Below are positions 25,401 through 34,430 of a stretch of 64,000 nucleotides of DNA, one piece after another. Each line of letters opens with the position of its first letter. Position 1 is the stretch's first letter. The notes beneath the pieces are model-generated. The model ran no database searches. It worked only from the letters and a program-made list of their open reading frames with translations, and was not told where the DNA came from. Origin of the DNA: Balneolaceae bacterium (GTDB taxonomy: Bacteria > Bacteroidota > Rhodothermia > Balneolales > Balneolaceae); assembly GCA_017640665.1 (NCBI GenBank), contig JAEPQE010000001.1:1257262-1321261 (forward strand), in the 5' to 3' direction. The position numbers and the translations under genes are program-made.

Positions 25401-26666
25401 TTATTCCTCGGTTTCCATGCGCTGCCACTCTTCTATCAACAATTTCATAAGTGAACGAGCTGCATTCGCTCCAAGTTCGCGGGTTTCAAACTCATCCAGC
25501 TCATCATCTACCTCAAAAGTGACCGCATCAGAACCAAAGGTTTTGTATATCCAGTTTTTCGAAATAGGAGAACTGGTATCAAATTCTTCATTTCTGAAAT
25601 TAAGGTCCGGGTTATCTTCCTTAATAAAGACCGACCATCGCTGGGTGAGGTTATCGGGTTTTGTTTCTATTTCTTCATTAATCGGATAAAAAATGTTTTC
25701 ATTAGTTGAATGAAAGTCGATCCCATAAAGCACTTTTTTGGATGCATCTTCTTTCAAAGATAAAAGAGCATCCCGGATGGCTTGTGTTTCAGGTTGATTG
25801 AAATTTTCCCAATCTCTGTTAAGGTCAACGCCCCGAACATTATGCCTCCAATGCCCGTTTGCAACTCCATCCGGATTAACCATAGGGTAAGCTTTGATAA
25901 TGAAATGTGAACGAAACCTTCTGGCTAACTCTGAATCAGAGATTAATTCGTTCCAGAAAGCCTGATAGGTTCGGTAGCCCGAAACTTCGGGGGGATGTTG
26001 TCTGCTCAGTAAAACCAGTACACCTGCTTTCGGGGCGTCAGTTTCGTTAGCAGTAAACTCAAAAACAGGTCTGTTTTCGTGGGTATACCCAACTGTATCT
26101 ATAGTTACGAATGGTTTTTGCGTCCGTTTGGCTTTAGCAACCAGATCAGAGTAACGAATCCCTTCAAGAAAATGAGCAGAGACTGTTTTCGGCTGTTGAT
26201 CGACATGTAAACTAAAGGATGTGCTTCCGGTTGCGGTATCGTATTCGGCATCCTGAATTACATGCGAATATATTATAGAACCCTGGGTACCACTAATTTT
26301 AGGAAGGTAACGATGTTTACCGGATTTGTAGCTAAGGCGCAGATTCACAGCATGAGAAGAATCGCTCCAGATTTTAAATGCAAACCAGGGACTATTATTG
26401 ATAGGTGCATTCTCAGGACGGATTAATATCTCGAACGTATTAGCGTCTATTTGATAGAAGTCGCTCGCACGAGCCCCTCCAAACTCATTGCTTATCCATA
26501 TCTTTGGTGTTCCTGCTCCGATTACCCTTCGGTTTTGCGGTTCAGTGGTTTTGCCAACCGTGTTTGTTACCCCCGGAGGATCATAAGAAAATCCTGTAAA
26601 ATTTGATGATGATTTGCACGCCATTAGAATAAATGGAACAAACAGAAGAAATTTTGTTTTAAACAT
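25401..26666 (-). CDS. M14-family zinc carboxypeptidase lipoprotein
   Basis: The protein has 421 residues with a lipobox at Leu-Met-Ala-Cys17. An N-terminal beta domain (about 45-165) precedes an M14 domain with zinc ligands His223/Glu226 (QHPPEVSGY) and His318 (IDFHST), substrate residues Arg278/Asn282-Arg283 (RGVDLNRDW), the block YPMVNPDG and the catalytic Glu384 (VTFEVDDE). The layout (N-terminal domain plus AGBL-like M14) resembles bacterial M14-type peptidases that trim peptides at the cell surface or periplasm. The substrate is unknown. Confidence 0.9.
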   Translation of the reverse strand: MFKTKFLLFVPFILMACKSSSNFTGFSYDPPGVTNTVGKTTEPQNRRVIGAGTPKIWISNEFGGARASDFYQIDANTFEILIRPENAPINNSPWFAFKIWSDSSHAVNLRLSYKSGKHRYLPKISGTQGSIIYSHVIQDAEYDTATGSTSFSLHVDQQPKTVSAHFLEGIRYSDLVAKAKRTQKPFVTIDTVGYTHENRPVFEFTANETDAPKAGVLVLLSRQHPPEVSGYRTYQAFWNELISDSELARRFRSHFIIKAYPMVNPDGVANGHWRHNVRGVDLNRDWENFNQPETQAIRDALLSLKEDASKKVLYGIDFHSTNENIFYPINEEIETKPDNLTQRWSVFIKEDNPDLNFRNEEFDTSSPISKNWIYKTFGSDAVTFEVDDELDEFETRELGANAARSLMKLLIEEWQRMETEE

Positions 26667-26724
26667 ATATGAGCCCTTTTAATTCTCTAATAGTAATGAA
26701 TAGTCGTAAACTTTTTCACCTCAT

Positions 26725-26752
26725 TTTGAATAATAAAACTTCAGGTTATACT
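26725..26752 (+). promoter_or_regulatory. Candidate sigma70-type promoter of tamA-tamB
   Basis: TTTGAA (26725-26730), a 16-bp spacer and TATACT (26747-26752) predict a start near 26759, about 23 nt before the proposed ATT start codon. Bacteroidota often use a different promoter consensus, so this is a weak call. Confidence 0.35.
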
Positions 26753-26781
26753 TTATCTTTTAAATGTTGTGAGGTTTAACC

Positions 26782-28806
26782 ATTTATCGGATAAAATATA
26801 TCGTTCGGCTGCTACTAACCATTTGTGCTCTGTTATTTATTTCCATATCCATTTCTGCCCAGGAAACGGATGAAGGTAAGACCGATCGCGTCTGGAAAGT
26901 GAGCATTAGTGGAAACGAGAGATTTGAAGATATTGTAATCAAAAAATATATCGCTACCGAGCAGCCATCCATCTGGAAAAAACTCACGTTTTGGAACAGA
27001 AGTGGGTTTAGATTTTCAGAAACTGAAATAAGAAAGGACGTAATTCGGATAGAACGCTTTTATCAGCGGCGGGGCTTTAATGACGTTGAAGTATCATATC
27101 AGGTTAAACCGAAGCGAAAGGGCTGGAAAAAGCACATCACTTTTTTAGTTACAGAGAACCTCCCTATCCGAATCGATTCTGTGGATTTACAATTATCTGC
27201 TACACAAGAGGATAGTCTGTTTATTCGAAATCATTTGGATTTTACCCGCACACTTCAGCGTTCTCCTTACCGGAAAGGGAGAATTTATGAACCAATTGAA
27301 GAAACAGAAGTTATTGCCCGGTTTGAACAATCGTTACGCCAAACCGGGTATCCATATTCAAATACCGCGATCACAGCTTATACTGATTCAGTTGCTAAAA
27401 GAACAGATTTGGTAATTAAAATGGAAGCGGGGCCAAGAGCACGTTTTGATAGTATTTTAGTGGAAGGAGAAACCACATTAGCCGATAAGTACATCATAAG
27501 AGAGACCGGAATAAAGAAAGGTGATTATTACAACGAAAGAGATATGCGGGAGGCACAAAGAGAGGTATTTAAACATCACTTATTCAGGTTAGCGTTAGTT
27601 TCTATTCCTGATCAACCAAAGGATACCACTCTAAATGTTTTATTGAGAGTTAAAGAACTCCCACTTCGTTCCATTCAATGGCAGTTTGGGGCGGGTGATT
27701 TCGATCGGGTGGTAGAAGATGATGATAGAATTACCGCGAATAATTTTTGGCATCTGTTCAGAACTCAGACTACCTGGATATATCGGAATGTAAGAGGGAG
27801 AGGGGAACAGTTTAGTACCTCTGCTAAATTATCTTTTTATGATCGGAAATTGAGTGCTGAGTATCTGTTTCCGTATGTATATAACACGAAGAGTAGCATC
27901 AATATTAATCCGTTTTATCAGTTCAGGGACGAACGTAGTTATGATATACTTACCGGAGGAATCATTAATACATTCGGATATGAATACAACCAGAATTTGA
28001 CGGGCACTTTTTCCTATGAATTCGCAATCAATAATGAGTCTAATATTGTAAGTACCAACGAGCGAATGAGTGTAGAAGAAGTTTTGCCTGATGAGTTTTT
28101 ATCCTATAATATTTCTTCATTTGCACTAAACCTGTATTACACAAAAAACCTGAGAAGGGGGCGAAGGGGATTTATTATTCAACCCTTTATGGAATTCTCA
28201 GGACTATTTGGTGAGTCTACTTTTAGTTTTAATAAAGCTTCGCTAGATATTCGTAAGTATACCGAGTTAAACCGGAGCTTAGTGATGGCAACCCGGGTAA
28301 GAGGTGGGGCTATTTATACCGCCGGCCAGGATTCACTTCCTTCTGATGTGAAATACTTTGTAGGAGGAACGAACTCAGTACGGGGTTGGTCTACTCAGTT
28401 TCTGGGTCCAAAACGCATAGTTGAGATTATATCCTCTGATTCTAAAGATGGAGTTGAAACCACAGATACTACTTTGAGTTATATTCCGGTTGGTGGTCGT
28501 GCTTTACTTAATTTTAATGTTGAATTCAGGCAGCAATTAGATGGACTTTTAAAAGGGTTTGGAGTAGCTGCCTTTTTAGATGGAGGGCAGGTTTGGAGGA
28601 GAACAAGTGACATAAACCTTGAGAATCTTCAGTTTGGGATTGGGGGAGGTATAAGATATGAGTCTCCGATAGGTCCCATTAGAATAGATGTTGGGTACAA
28701 AGTAAATCCCAACTTACAGGATCTCAAACAGTTCCCTGGTGGCATTGATAGAGGGAGTAATCTCGAACGTTGGGATATTCATTTCACTATAGGTCAGGCA
28801 TTTTAA
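26782..28806 (+). CDS. tamA: TamA/BamA-family outer-membrane assembly protein, probable ATT start
   Basis: The open frame runs unbroken from the TGA at 26770. The first standard start is a GTG at 26899, but it would discard the signal peptide encoded just upstream (RLLLTICALLFISISISAQ, then ETDEGKTDRVWKVSISGNERF). Upstream of that there is no ATG, GTG or TTG in frame. An ATT at 26782 lies 6 nt after GAGGT, so I place the start there (674 residues). POTRA domains (ISGNERFEDIVIKKYI; LVEGETTLADKYIIRETGIKKGDYY) precede a 16-strand Omp85 barrel with VRGW (GTNSVRGWSTQF) and a C-terminal aromatic strand. It is coupled to tamB by TAATG. Confidence 0.87.
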   Translation: MYRIKYIVRLLLTICALLFISISISAQETDEGKTDRVWKVSISGNERFEDIVIKKYIATEQPSIWKKLTFWNRSGFRFSETEIRKDVIRIERFYQRRGFNDVEVSYQVKPKRKGWKKHITFLVTENLPIRIDSVDLQLSATQEDSLFIRNHLDFTRTLQRSPYRKGRIYEPIEETEVIARFEQSLRQTGYPYSNTAITAYTDSVAKRTDLVIKMEAGPRARFDSILVEGETTLADKYIIRETGIKKGDYYNERDMREAQREVFKHHLFRLALVSIPDQPKDTTLNVLLRVKELPLRSIQWQFGAGDFDRVVEDDDRITANNFWHLFRTQTTWIYRNVRGRGEQFSTSAKLSFYDRKLSAEYLFPYVYNTKSSININPFYQFRDERSYDILTGGIINTFGYEYNQNLTGTFSYEFAINNESNIVSTNERMSVEEVLPDEFLSYNISSFALNLYYTKNLRRGRRGFIIQPFMEFSGLFGESTFSFNKASLDIRKYTELNRSLVMATRVRGGAIYTAGQDSLPSDVKYFVGGTNSVRGWSTQFLGPKRIVEIISSDSKDGVETTDTTLSYIPVGGRALLNFNVEFRQQLDGLLKGFGVAAFLDGGQVWRRTSDINLENLQFGIGGGIRYESPIGPIRIDVGYKVNPNLQDLKQFPGGIDRGSNLERWDIHFTIGQAF

Positions 28807-31800
28807 TGAGTGAAAACAAACAACATAATAAACATAAAGCATTAAGGATTTTCCTGACTGTTCTTGTTGTATTTGTTGGGCTACAGTTACTGGGTAGATA
28901 TCTGCTTACTACAAACTGGGTGCACCAAATAGCCAAGAATAAGATAGAATCGATTGCAAACGAGCAGTTAAATGGAACGCTTTTTATTGGTGATTTGGAA
29001 GGAGACTTATGGACTGAAGTTCGATTGACTAACCTGTCTGTGGTTGACAGGGATACCATTTTTTCGGCAGACACGATATATGCCAATTACAATATTTGGA
29101 GTTTCTTAAGAGGTCCGTACACCATCAACACCATTGATTTGACCGGAATACAATCACAAATCAAAGAACGTCAAGATACCGTGTTCAATATCCAACAGCT
29201 TGTTAAGGACAGTCCCGATTCAGTTGAAGCGTCAGAGCCTCTGGAGTTGATCATTAGTTCTATAAACCTGCAGGATATTAATGCAAGGGTTTACTCGCCT
29301 TCGTATTTGCCCGACTCATTGGTGAGTATCCAAAACCTGAATGCGAATGCTTCTTTCAGTAAAACAGATACTCTTGCGTTTTCACTTTCATCCCTCAGTT
29401 TTTGGCTGGAAGAGGGTAGGTTGCCTGAACCCATAAAAGTAAACACCTCAGCGAATATTCTTGAAGACCAAATCACTTTACAAGAATTGGTGATTGAATC
29501 GAGCCGGTCGATCTTAAAGACTTCTGCCTCTGCAAACATTTCAGATTCAACGTTCGAGGCCGAAGCATCGACCAATCCATTTTCTCTTGCAGACATTCAA
29601 CCCTATCTGGATGCAGATATACCGGAAGAGGAGATCGACCTACAGTTTTTTGCATCAGGATCATTGGATAGCTTGAAGATTAGATTATTGATAGACCACG
29701 AATATGCGCCTAACATGGAGTTAGTAGCTGGTGTAGGATTTACCGGAGAACCCTCGCTGTACCAGTTTGGGGTAAATGGGGATGGGATTGACATTACCGC
29801 TTTCACAAATGATTCAATAGATGCGGAGTTTGGTGAATTCAGGATCGCAGCAAACGGTCTCATCACCCCTGAAATCGAAGAGGCGTTTGTAGTATGGGGG
29901 TTTACATTTACGGAATTAAGATTTCAAAATTACTACTTGAATAAGGTTAATGGAAGTGGAACACTAAACGACGATAATCTGATTGGGCATGTTGGAGTTC
30001 ATCCCCAAGTTGATCAGCAGCTTGAAGTCTATCCAAGCATTTACAAACTTTCTTCAGAAACCCCTGAATGGCACTTCAATGCATTGTTCAGAAACCTGGA
30101 TATATCAAATTGGGTAGAATTGGGTGTTAGCACCGATCTGAGTTTTGGTATCAGTTTAGAAGGAGAAGGATTTGAACTTTCCGATAAACTTTGGACGTAT
30201 TCATTGACTAACAGCTTTGAAACATTTGTGAAATCTCTGAATCAAAATGAAAGGAGTAGAATCCGGCTAAATAGGTTTTCTAAAAACAGTGTAAATGATC
30301 AGGAATTTGGCGAATATTTGCTGATAGGTGAGGTAAATAAGAACATATTAACTGGAAAAGGTCATATAACGTTGGAAGAAAATCGGGTCGATTTTGAGTT
30401 TGATGCATTAGAGTATCTTGATATACCGCAATATAATTACCTCGTTTCTACAAAAGGATTTAATCTGGAAGAGATTAATCAACTTTCCGATTTCCCCACT
30501 TACCTTACAATGACATTGGAAGGAGAAGGTCGTGGGACCGATCCTGAAGAATGCACAATTACCACTTCCGTTAGAGTTGATTCCAGTATCATTAATGGCG
30601 CACGTTTCCAGAAGCTGGATGCTTCGGCTACGTTTAGCGACGGTGTTCTTTCCATTACGGAAGGCTTATTAAACAGCGATATTATCGAAGGTGAATTTAC
30701 CGGGCGTAAAAATGTAATGGATGAAACCGACCCGGAGAACTGGCTTAGCCTGGATATGAGGGTGAAAGACATCCAGCCTCTGGCTCCTTTGGCAAATCTG
30801 GAAGTGCTAAACGCCCGGGGAGATGTTTCAGGAAGAATTACTCAGGATACAACCGGGGTTCTTAAAGGAAATATGAGTATCGACTTTCAGAATATAATCG
30901 TTGATTCGTTAATAACGGCTTCCCGAATTTCAGGTAGTACTAATGTGTCCATGCAAGAATTCAGAACATTTGATTTGAATCTCGAAATTGAGTCGCCGGT
31001 TATTTCAGGGATCATATTTCAGGATATTGAGCTCGTTTCCAATGGTATTGCTAATCAGGACACCCTGAATGCCAACTTTAATCTGGATATAGTGGGTAGT
31101 GATCGTGGTAAGTTGATACAAGACGGATCGCTCGTAATGGATATTTCGGAAGAGTTAATTGATGTTAGGTTTGATCAGTTCGATTTTATTACACCAGAAT
31201 CAGAACTATCCATGACCCGGCCATTCAATATCAGGCTCAAGGGACAGTCAATCGGAACTGATACCTTAGACCTGAGTTCAACTACCGGCGCGTTTCTGAA
31301 GTTTTCCGTTCCTTATGCCGACAGTGTAGAACAATATGGCTGGATGAACGGTCAAAATTTTGATTTTGGAATTATACAGGAAGTAATTTTCGGAGAACGG
31401 TTTCTGGATGGAGTACTTTCGGGAGAGTTGTTTTTTAATCGGTCGGAAGAGCAAACTTCCGGAAATGGAGCGTTCAATTTAACCCGACTGAAATATGGGG
31501 ATACTGAAGCTGATTCTCTGGATTTACGATTCGAAATCTTTAACGAACGCCTCAAGGGGAACGGGCTGCTTAGCTGGGACAATGAGGAGCGGGTAATTGG
31601 AAGCCTGGATATACCATTTATCCTTGAGGATCAATCAAAACTGGACGATGAGTTTTATGATAAACCAGTAGAAGGAAGTTTACGAATCAATCCTTCAGAG
31701 CTAACCCGCTTTAAAGCATTACTCAATGACTTCGGTGTAAGTAATACGGATGGAATCCTGAGCTTTAATGGAAGCATGTCTGGAACAGCAGGAGAGCCAA

Positions 31801-33317
31801 GTTTTGAAGGGCGATTTATTCTGAACGAACCTGTGCTGTCCGGAATCAGAGTGGATACCGTAAACGCCAGTTTCAAGTATGATAACAACCAAAGCGGCTT
31901 GATAATTGAAAGCGAAATTATTGCGGCGAATCAAAAAGCCGCACAGGTTTCTATCAACTACCCGGTTGAGTACGACTTTAGAAGGTTTGAGGTGGTTTTA
32001 CCTGAGGGAGAAGAAATAATTCAGGTAACTGCGAAAACCGAAAATTTTAACATTGCAGTATTCAATGACTTCCTTGATAAAGAGTATTTAATGGGGTTAA
32101 CCGGCATCCTTAACGCAGATCTCAAATTAGAAGGGGTCAGTGAAAGCCTAGTACCTTCAGGTTACCTGAGGTTAACCGGAGCTAAAGTTTCGGTTCCCAA
32201 GGCCGGCATTACGTTAGAAGGGGTAAAATCAGACGTTGAATTCACAGAAGCAGGACTTAGAGTGAAAGAATTTGTAGCCAGAAGTGGGCGAGGTTCTTTT
32301 AATGCAAATGGTACAATTAGTTTAGAAGGGATTATACCAAACACTATAAATCTTACTGCTAAGGCGAGTCAGTTCAGATTAGCAAATACAGAGGATTACA
32401 ATCTTGTTATCGATCTGGATAGCCGGTTGACAGGAAAAGCGCTCACCCCAAAAGCTACAGGTAAATTAACAGTTCGAAACGGGTTTGTGTACTTACAGGA
32501 CTTTGGTGAAAACAATGTCGAGGAGGTAACCCTTGATGGTGAAGAACCTGCTTCTTTTAGCCCATATGACTCTCTTGCCATGGATATGGAAATTGAAATA
32601 GAACGCAATTTTTATGTGCGGAACAGGACTTATTTGGATATGGAAATTGAGCTTATCGGAGAGTTGGATGCTCAAAAGGAAACCAATGGCGATCTTTCAT
32701 TATTTGGAAGTTTGAATGGAGTGGATGGTTACGTTCGCCCACTTGGTAAGCTTTTCATTATGGAAGAAGCAAATTTCACCTTCAGTGGTCCAATCGAAGA
32801 TCCTGATTTAAATATTAAGAGCCGGTACACCCCGCCAACACGGCAAAAAGGAGAGCCGGTAGTACTGTACTATATAATTCAAGGTACTGCACAAGACCCG
32901 GATTTTAAATTCGAAAGCGACCCGTATATGGATGAAGGAGATATAATTTGCTACGCTTTATTTAATGGGCCATGTACTGAGTCGTGGCAAAGTGTACTGG
33001 CATCCGGCGGCGGAACTTCAGCAACCGATGTACTGGCTGATGTACTCTTAGATGAAGTAGAAGCTTTAGCTACTCAAAGGCTAGGTGTAGATGTAGTGCA
33101 AATCGATAACTCCGGAGCTTCAGGTGGAACCGCGATTAAAACAGGTTGGTATCTGAATCAGCGCACTTTCTTTGCAATCATTAATGAGATTTCAGGTTCG
33201 TCACCAAAAACGCTTTTCATGCTGGAATATATACTCTCGGAAAAATGGGATTTGATTATGACTCAGGGTGATGATAACAGACGAGGAATCGATTTCAGGT
33301 TCCAGCACGATTACTGA
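28806..33317 (+). CDS. tamB: Translocation and assembly module TamB-like protein (DUF490)
   Basis: Starting at the ATG at 28806, which overlaps the tamA stop (TAATG), the protein has 1503 residues. The frame is open from 28770, but those extra residues lie in tamA. An N-terminal membrane anchor (LRIFLTVLVVFVGLQLLGRYLL) is followed by an AsmA-like start (LFIGDLEGDLWTEVRLTNLSV) and very long beta-helical repeats typical of TamB lipid-transfer proteins. The C-terminal DUF490 domain appears in YVRPLGKLFIMEEANFTFSGPIEDPDLNIKSRY and LLDEVEALATQRLGVDVVQI. TamA and TamB span the envelope to support outer-membrane protein or lipid delivery. Confidence 0.93.
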   Translation: MSENKQHNKHKALRIFLTVLVVFVGLQLLGRYLLTTNWVHQIAKNKIESIANEQLNGTLFIGDLEGDLWTEVRLTNLSVVDRDTIFSADTIYANYNIWSFLRGPYTINTIDLTGIQSQIKERQDTVFNIQQLVKDSPDSVEASEPLELIISSINLQDINARVYSPSYLPDSLVSIQNLNANASFSKTDTLAFSLSSLSFWLEEGRLPEPIKVNTSANILEDQITLQELVIESSRSILKTSASANISDSTFEAEASTNPFSLADIQPYLDADIPEEEIDLQFFASGSLDSLKIRLLIDHEYAPNMELVAGVGFTGEPSLYQFGVNGDGIDITAFTNDSIDAEFGEFRIAANGLITPEIEEAFVVWGFTFTELRFQNYYLNKVNGSGTLNDDNLIGHVGVHPQVDQQLEVYPSIYKLSSETPEWHFNALFRNLDISNWVELGVSTDLSFGISLEGEGFELSDKLWTYSLTNSFETFVKSLNQNERSRIRLNRFSKNSVNDQEFGEYLLIGEVNKNILTGKGHITLEENRVDFEFDALEYLDIPQYNYLVSTKGFNLEEINQLSDFPTYLTMTLEGEGRGTDPEECTITTSVRVDSSIINGARFQKLDASATFSDGVLSITEGLLNSDIIEGEFTGRKNVMDETDPENWLSLDMRVKDIQPLAPLANLEVLNARGDVSGRITQDTTGVLKGNMSIDFQNIIVDSLITASRISGSTNVSMQEFRTFDLNLEIESPVISGIIFQDIELVSNGIANQDTLNANFNLDIVGSDRGKLIQDGSLVMDISEELIDVRFDQFDFITPESELSMTRPFNIRLKGQSIGTDTLDLSSTTGAFLKFSVPYADSVEQYGWMNGQNFDFGIIQEVIFGERFLDGVLSGELFFNRSEEQTSGNGAFNLTRLKYGDTEADSLDLRFEIFNERLKGNGLLSWDNEERVIGSLDIPFILEDQSKLDDEFYDKPVEGSLRINPSELTRFKALLNDFGVSNTDGILSFNGSMSGTAGEPSFEGRFILNEPVLSGIRVDTVNASFKYDNNQSGLIIESEIIAANQKAAQVSINYPVEYDFRRFEVVLPEGEEIIQVTAKTENFNIAVFNDFLDKEYLMGLTGILNADLKLEGVSESLVPSGYLRLTGAKVSVPKAGITLEGVKSDVEFTEAGLRVKEFVARSGRGSFNANGTISLEGIIPNTINLTAKASQFRLANTEDYNLVIDLDSRLTGKALTPKATGKLTVRNGFVYLQDFGENNVEEVTLDGEEPASFSPYDSLAMDMEIEIERNFYVRNRTYLDMEIELIGELDAQKETNGDLSLFGSLNGVDGYVRPLGKLFIMEEANFTFSGPIEDPDLNIKSRYTPPTRQKGEPVVLYYIIQGTAQDPDFKFESDPYMDEGDIICYALFNGPCTESWQSVLASGGGTSATDVLADVLLDEVEALATQRLGVDVVQIDNSGASGGTAIKTGWYLNQRTFFAIINEISGSSPKTLFMLEYILSEKWDLIMTQGDDNRRGIDFRFQHDY

Positions 33318-33493
33318 TCAAACGCACAACTCTCACCCCTGCAACACTCCTCAGTATTGATGCCACACGCCGAACACTGCCCGTGACCATGCACCCATAC
33401 CAGTTCGGCATGTTGACCACAATAAACACACCTTCTGGGTTGTTGCGCCTGCTTTTTGGGCTCTTTAGAATCAGCTTGTGGTAAGTTCATCAT
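33311..33493 (-). CDS. Zinc-ribbon mini-protein overlapping the end of the MBL-fold gene
   Basis: A 60-residue protein starting MMNLPQADSKEP, then Cys-rich: CVYCGQHAELVWVHGHGQC, SACGINTEECC and RGESCAFDQ. Eight Cys arranged as CxxC, CxxC, CC and C suggest one or two zinc sites. The frame is open further upstream to 33640, but that part lies inside the MBL gene. The start at 33493 leaves a 23-nt overlap with it, implying translational coupling. Its 3' end overlaps the end of tamB by 7 nt. The function is unknown. Confidence 0.65.
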   Translation of the reverse strand: MMNLPQADSKEPKKQAQQPRRCVYCGQHAELVWVHGHGQCSACGINTEECCRGESCAFDQ

Positions 33494-34379
33494 AAGCAGT
33501 GTTGATACTGAATTCCAAAGTAAGTCCCCAACCGGGAGCCTGGAAATCTTCGAAGCCCTTAAGTACTGGAGTGCTTGCAATTTCTTCTTTGGATTGTCCG
33601 GCATCAATTCCTTTTTGAGTGAATGCGAGAAGTTCTTCAAGGAAGTCTGCTTTTCTTAGCACATCACCCTTCGAGGCTTGAATTCCATAGTTTGCATTTC
33701 CGTGACCACATATATAAATAGCATCAGAAGGGAGCTCATCAGCAGCCGTTCTAAGTACTTTCACCCAGTTTTCGATAATCGCACCGGCGCCCGGATCGAT
33801 ATAAGGATACGCGCGATTGAATACCAGGTCACCCATGTGCGCAATATTGGCCTTTTCAAAATAAATCACGGAATCACCACCCGTATGAGCTGGTCCGTAA
33901 TGTGTTGCGTGAACAGTTTCATCACCCACATCCTGACTCCATTTTTCTGCAAAAGTCATGTCTGCTGTAACCTGAGCATCAACAGCTTCCTGCCCTCGAT
34001 TCTCCGCAGCTTTCATTTGATAGCCCGGTACATTTTCATGGGCCACTATATGCTCCGTGTAATCTTTAAACTCTGAATTACCTGCCGTGTGATCTCCGTG
34101 ATGATGAGTATTGATCAGATAATCCATTTTACGAGTGGTACGCTCCTTAAGGCGTGCAATACAGTTTGCAGCCGAATTCGGAAATTGGGAGTCTACTGCA
34201 ACCAATGCATTGTCATTAATCAACCAGCCGATGGTCCCACCTCTTTCAGTATAGACCCCTACATTTCTTCTGATGGTAGAAAAATCCCTTCGAAAAAAGA
34301 GGTTTGAAAAAGCATTAAGTGGGAGCATGGTTCCGGCGCTTGCCAGAGCGGTATTGAGAAGGAATTTTCGGCGATCCAT
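33471..34379 (-). CDS. Tat-exported metallo-beta-lactamase fold hydrolase
   Basis: The protein has 302 residues. The N-terminus carries a Tat-like signal (MDRRKFLLNTALASAGTML). The MBL fold shows the zinc motif HHHGDH (INTHHHGDHTAGN), a third-ligand His (YGPAHTGGDSVIYF), Asp (HMGDLVFNRAYP) and a C-terminal His (ICGHGNAN). The HxGGD block and Tat signal resemble quinoprotein-linked or SoxH-like periplasmic MBL hydrolases. The substrate is not deducible. It overlaps the zinc-ribbon mini-gene downstream. Confidence 0.9.
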   Translation of the reverse strand: MDRRKFLLNTALASAGTMLPLNAFSNLFFRRDFSTIRRNVGVYTERGGTIGWLINDNALVAVDSQFPNSAANCIARLKERTTRKMDYLINTHHHGDHTAGNSEFKDYTEHIVAHENVPGYQMKAAENRGQEAVDAQVTADMTFAEKWSQDVGDETVHATHYGPAHTGGDSVIYFEKANIAHMGDLVFNRAYPYIDPGAGAIIENWVKVLRTAADELPSDAIYICGHGNANYGIQASKGDVLRKADFLEELLAFTQKGIDAGQSKEEIASTPVLKGFEDFQAPGWGLTLEFSINTAYDELTTS

Positions 34380-34430
34380 AAGGGTGATTTTTTAAAAGGT
34401 TGAAATCTTAAGAAGATCTGTCTTTTTCGT

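Noticed and set aside
28770-28805. Longer start for tamB
   Set aside because: It would overlap the tamA coding end by 36 nt, while the ATG at 28806 forms a standard TAATG overlap and gives a proper membrane anchor.
33493-33640. Longer start for the zinc-ribbon mini-gene
   Set aside because: The extra 49 residues would lie entirely inside the MBL gene in another frame and show no domain; the start at 33493 is enough.
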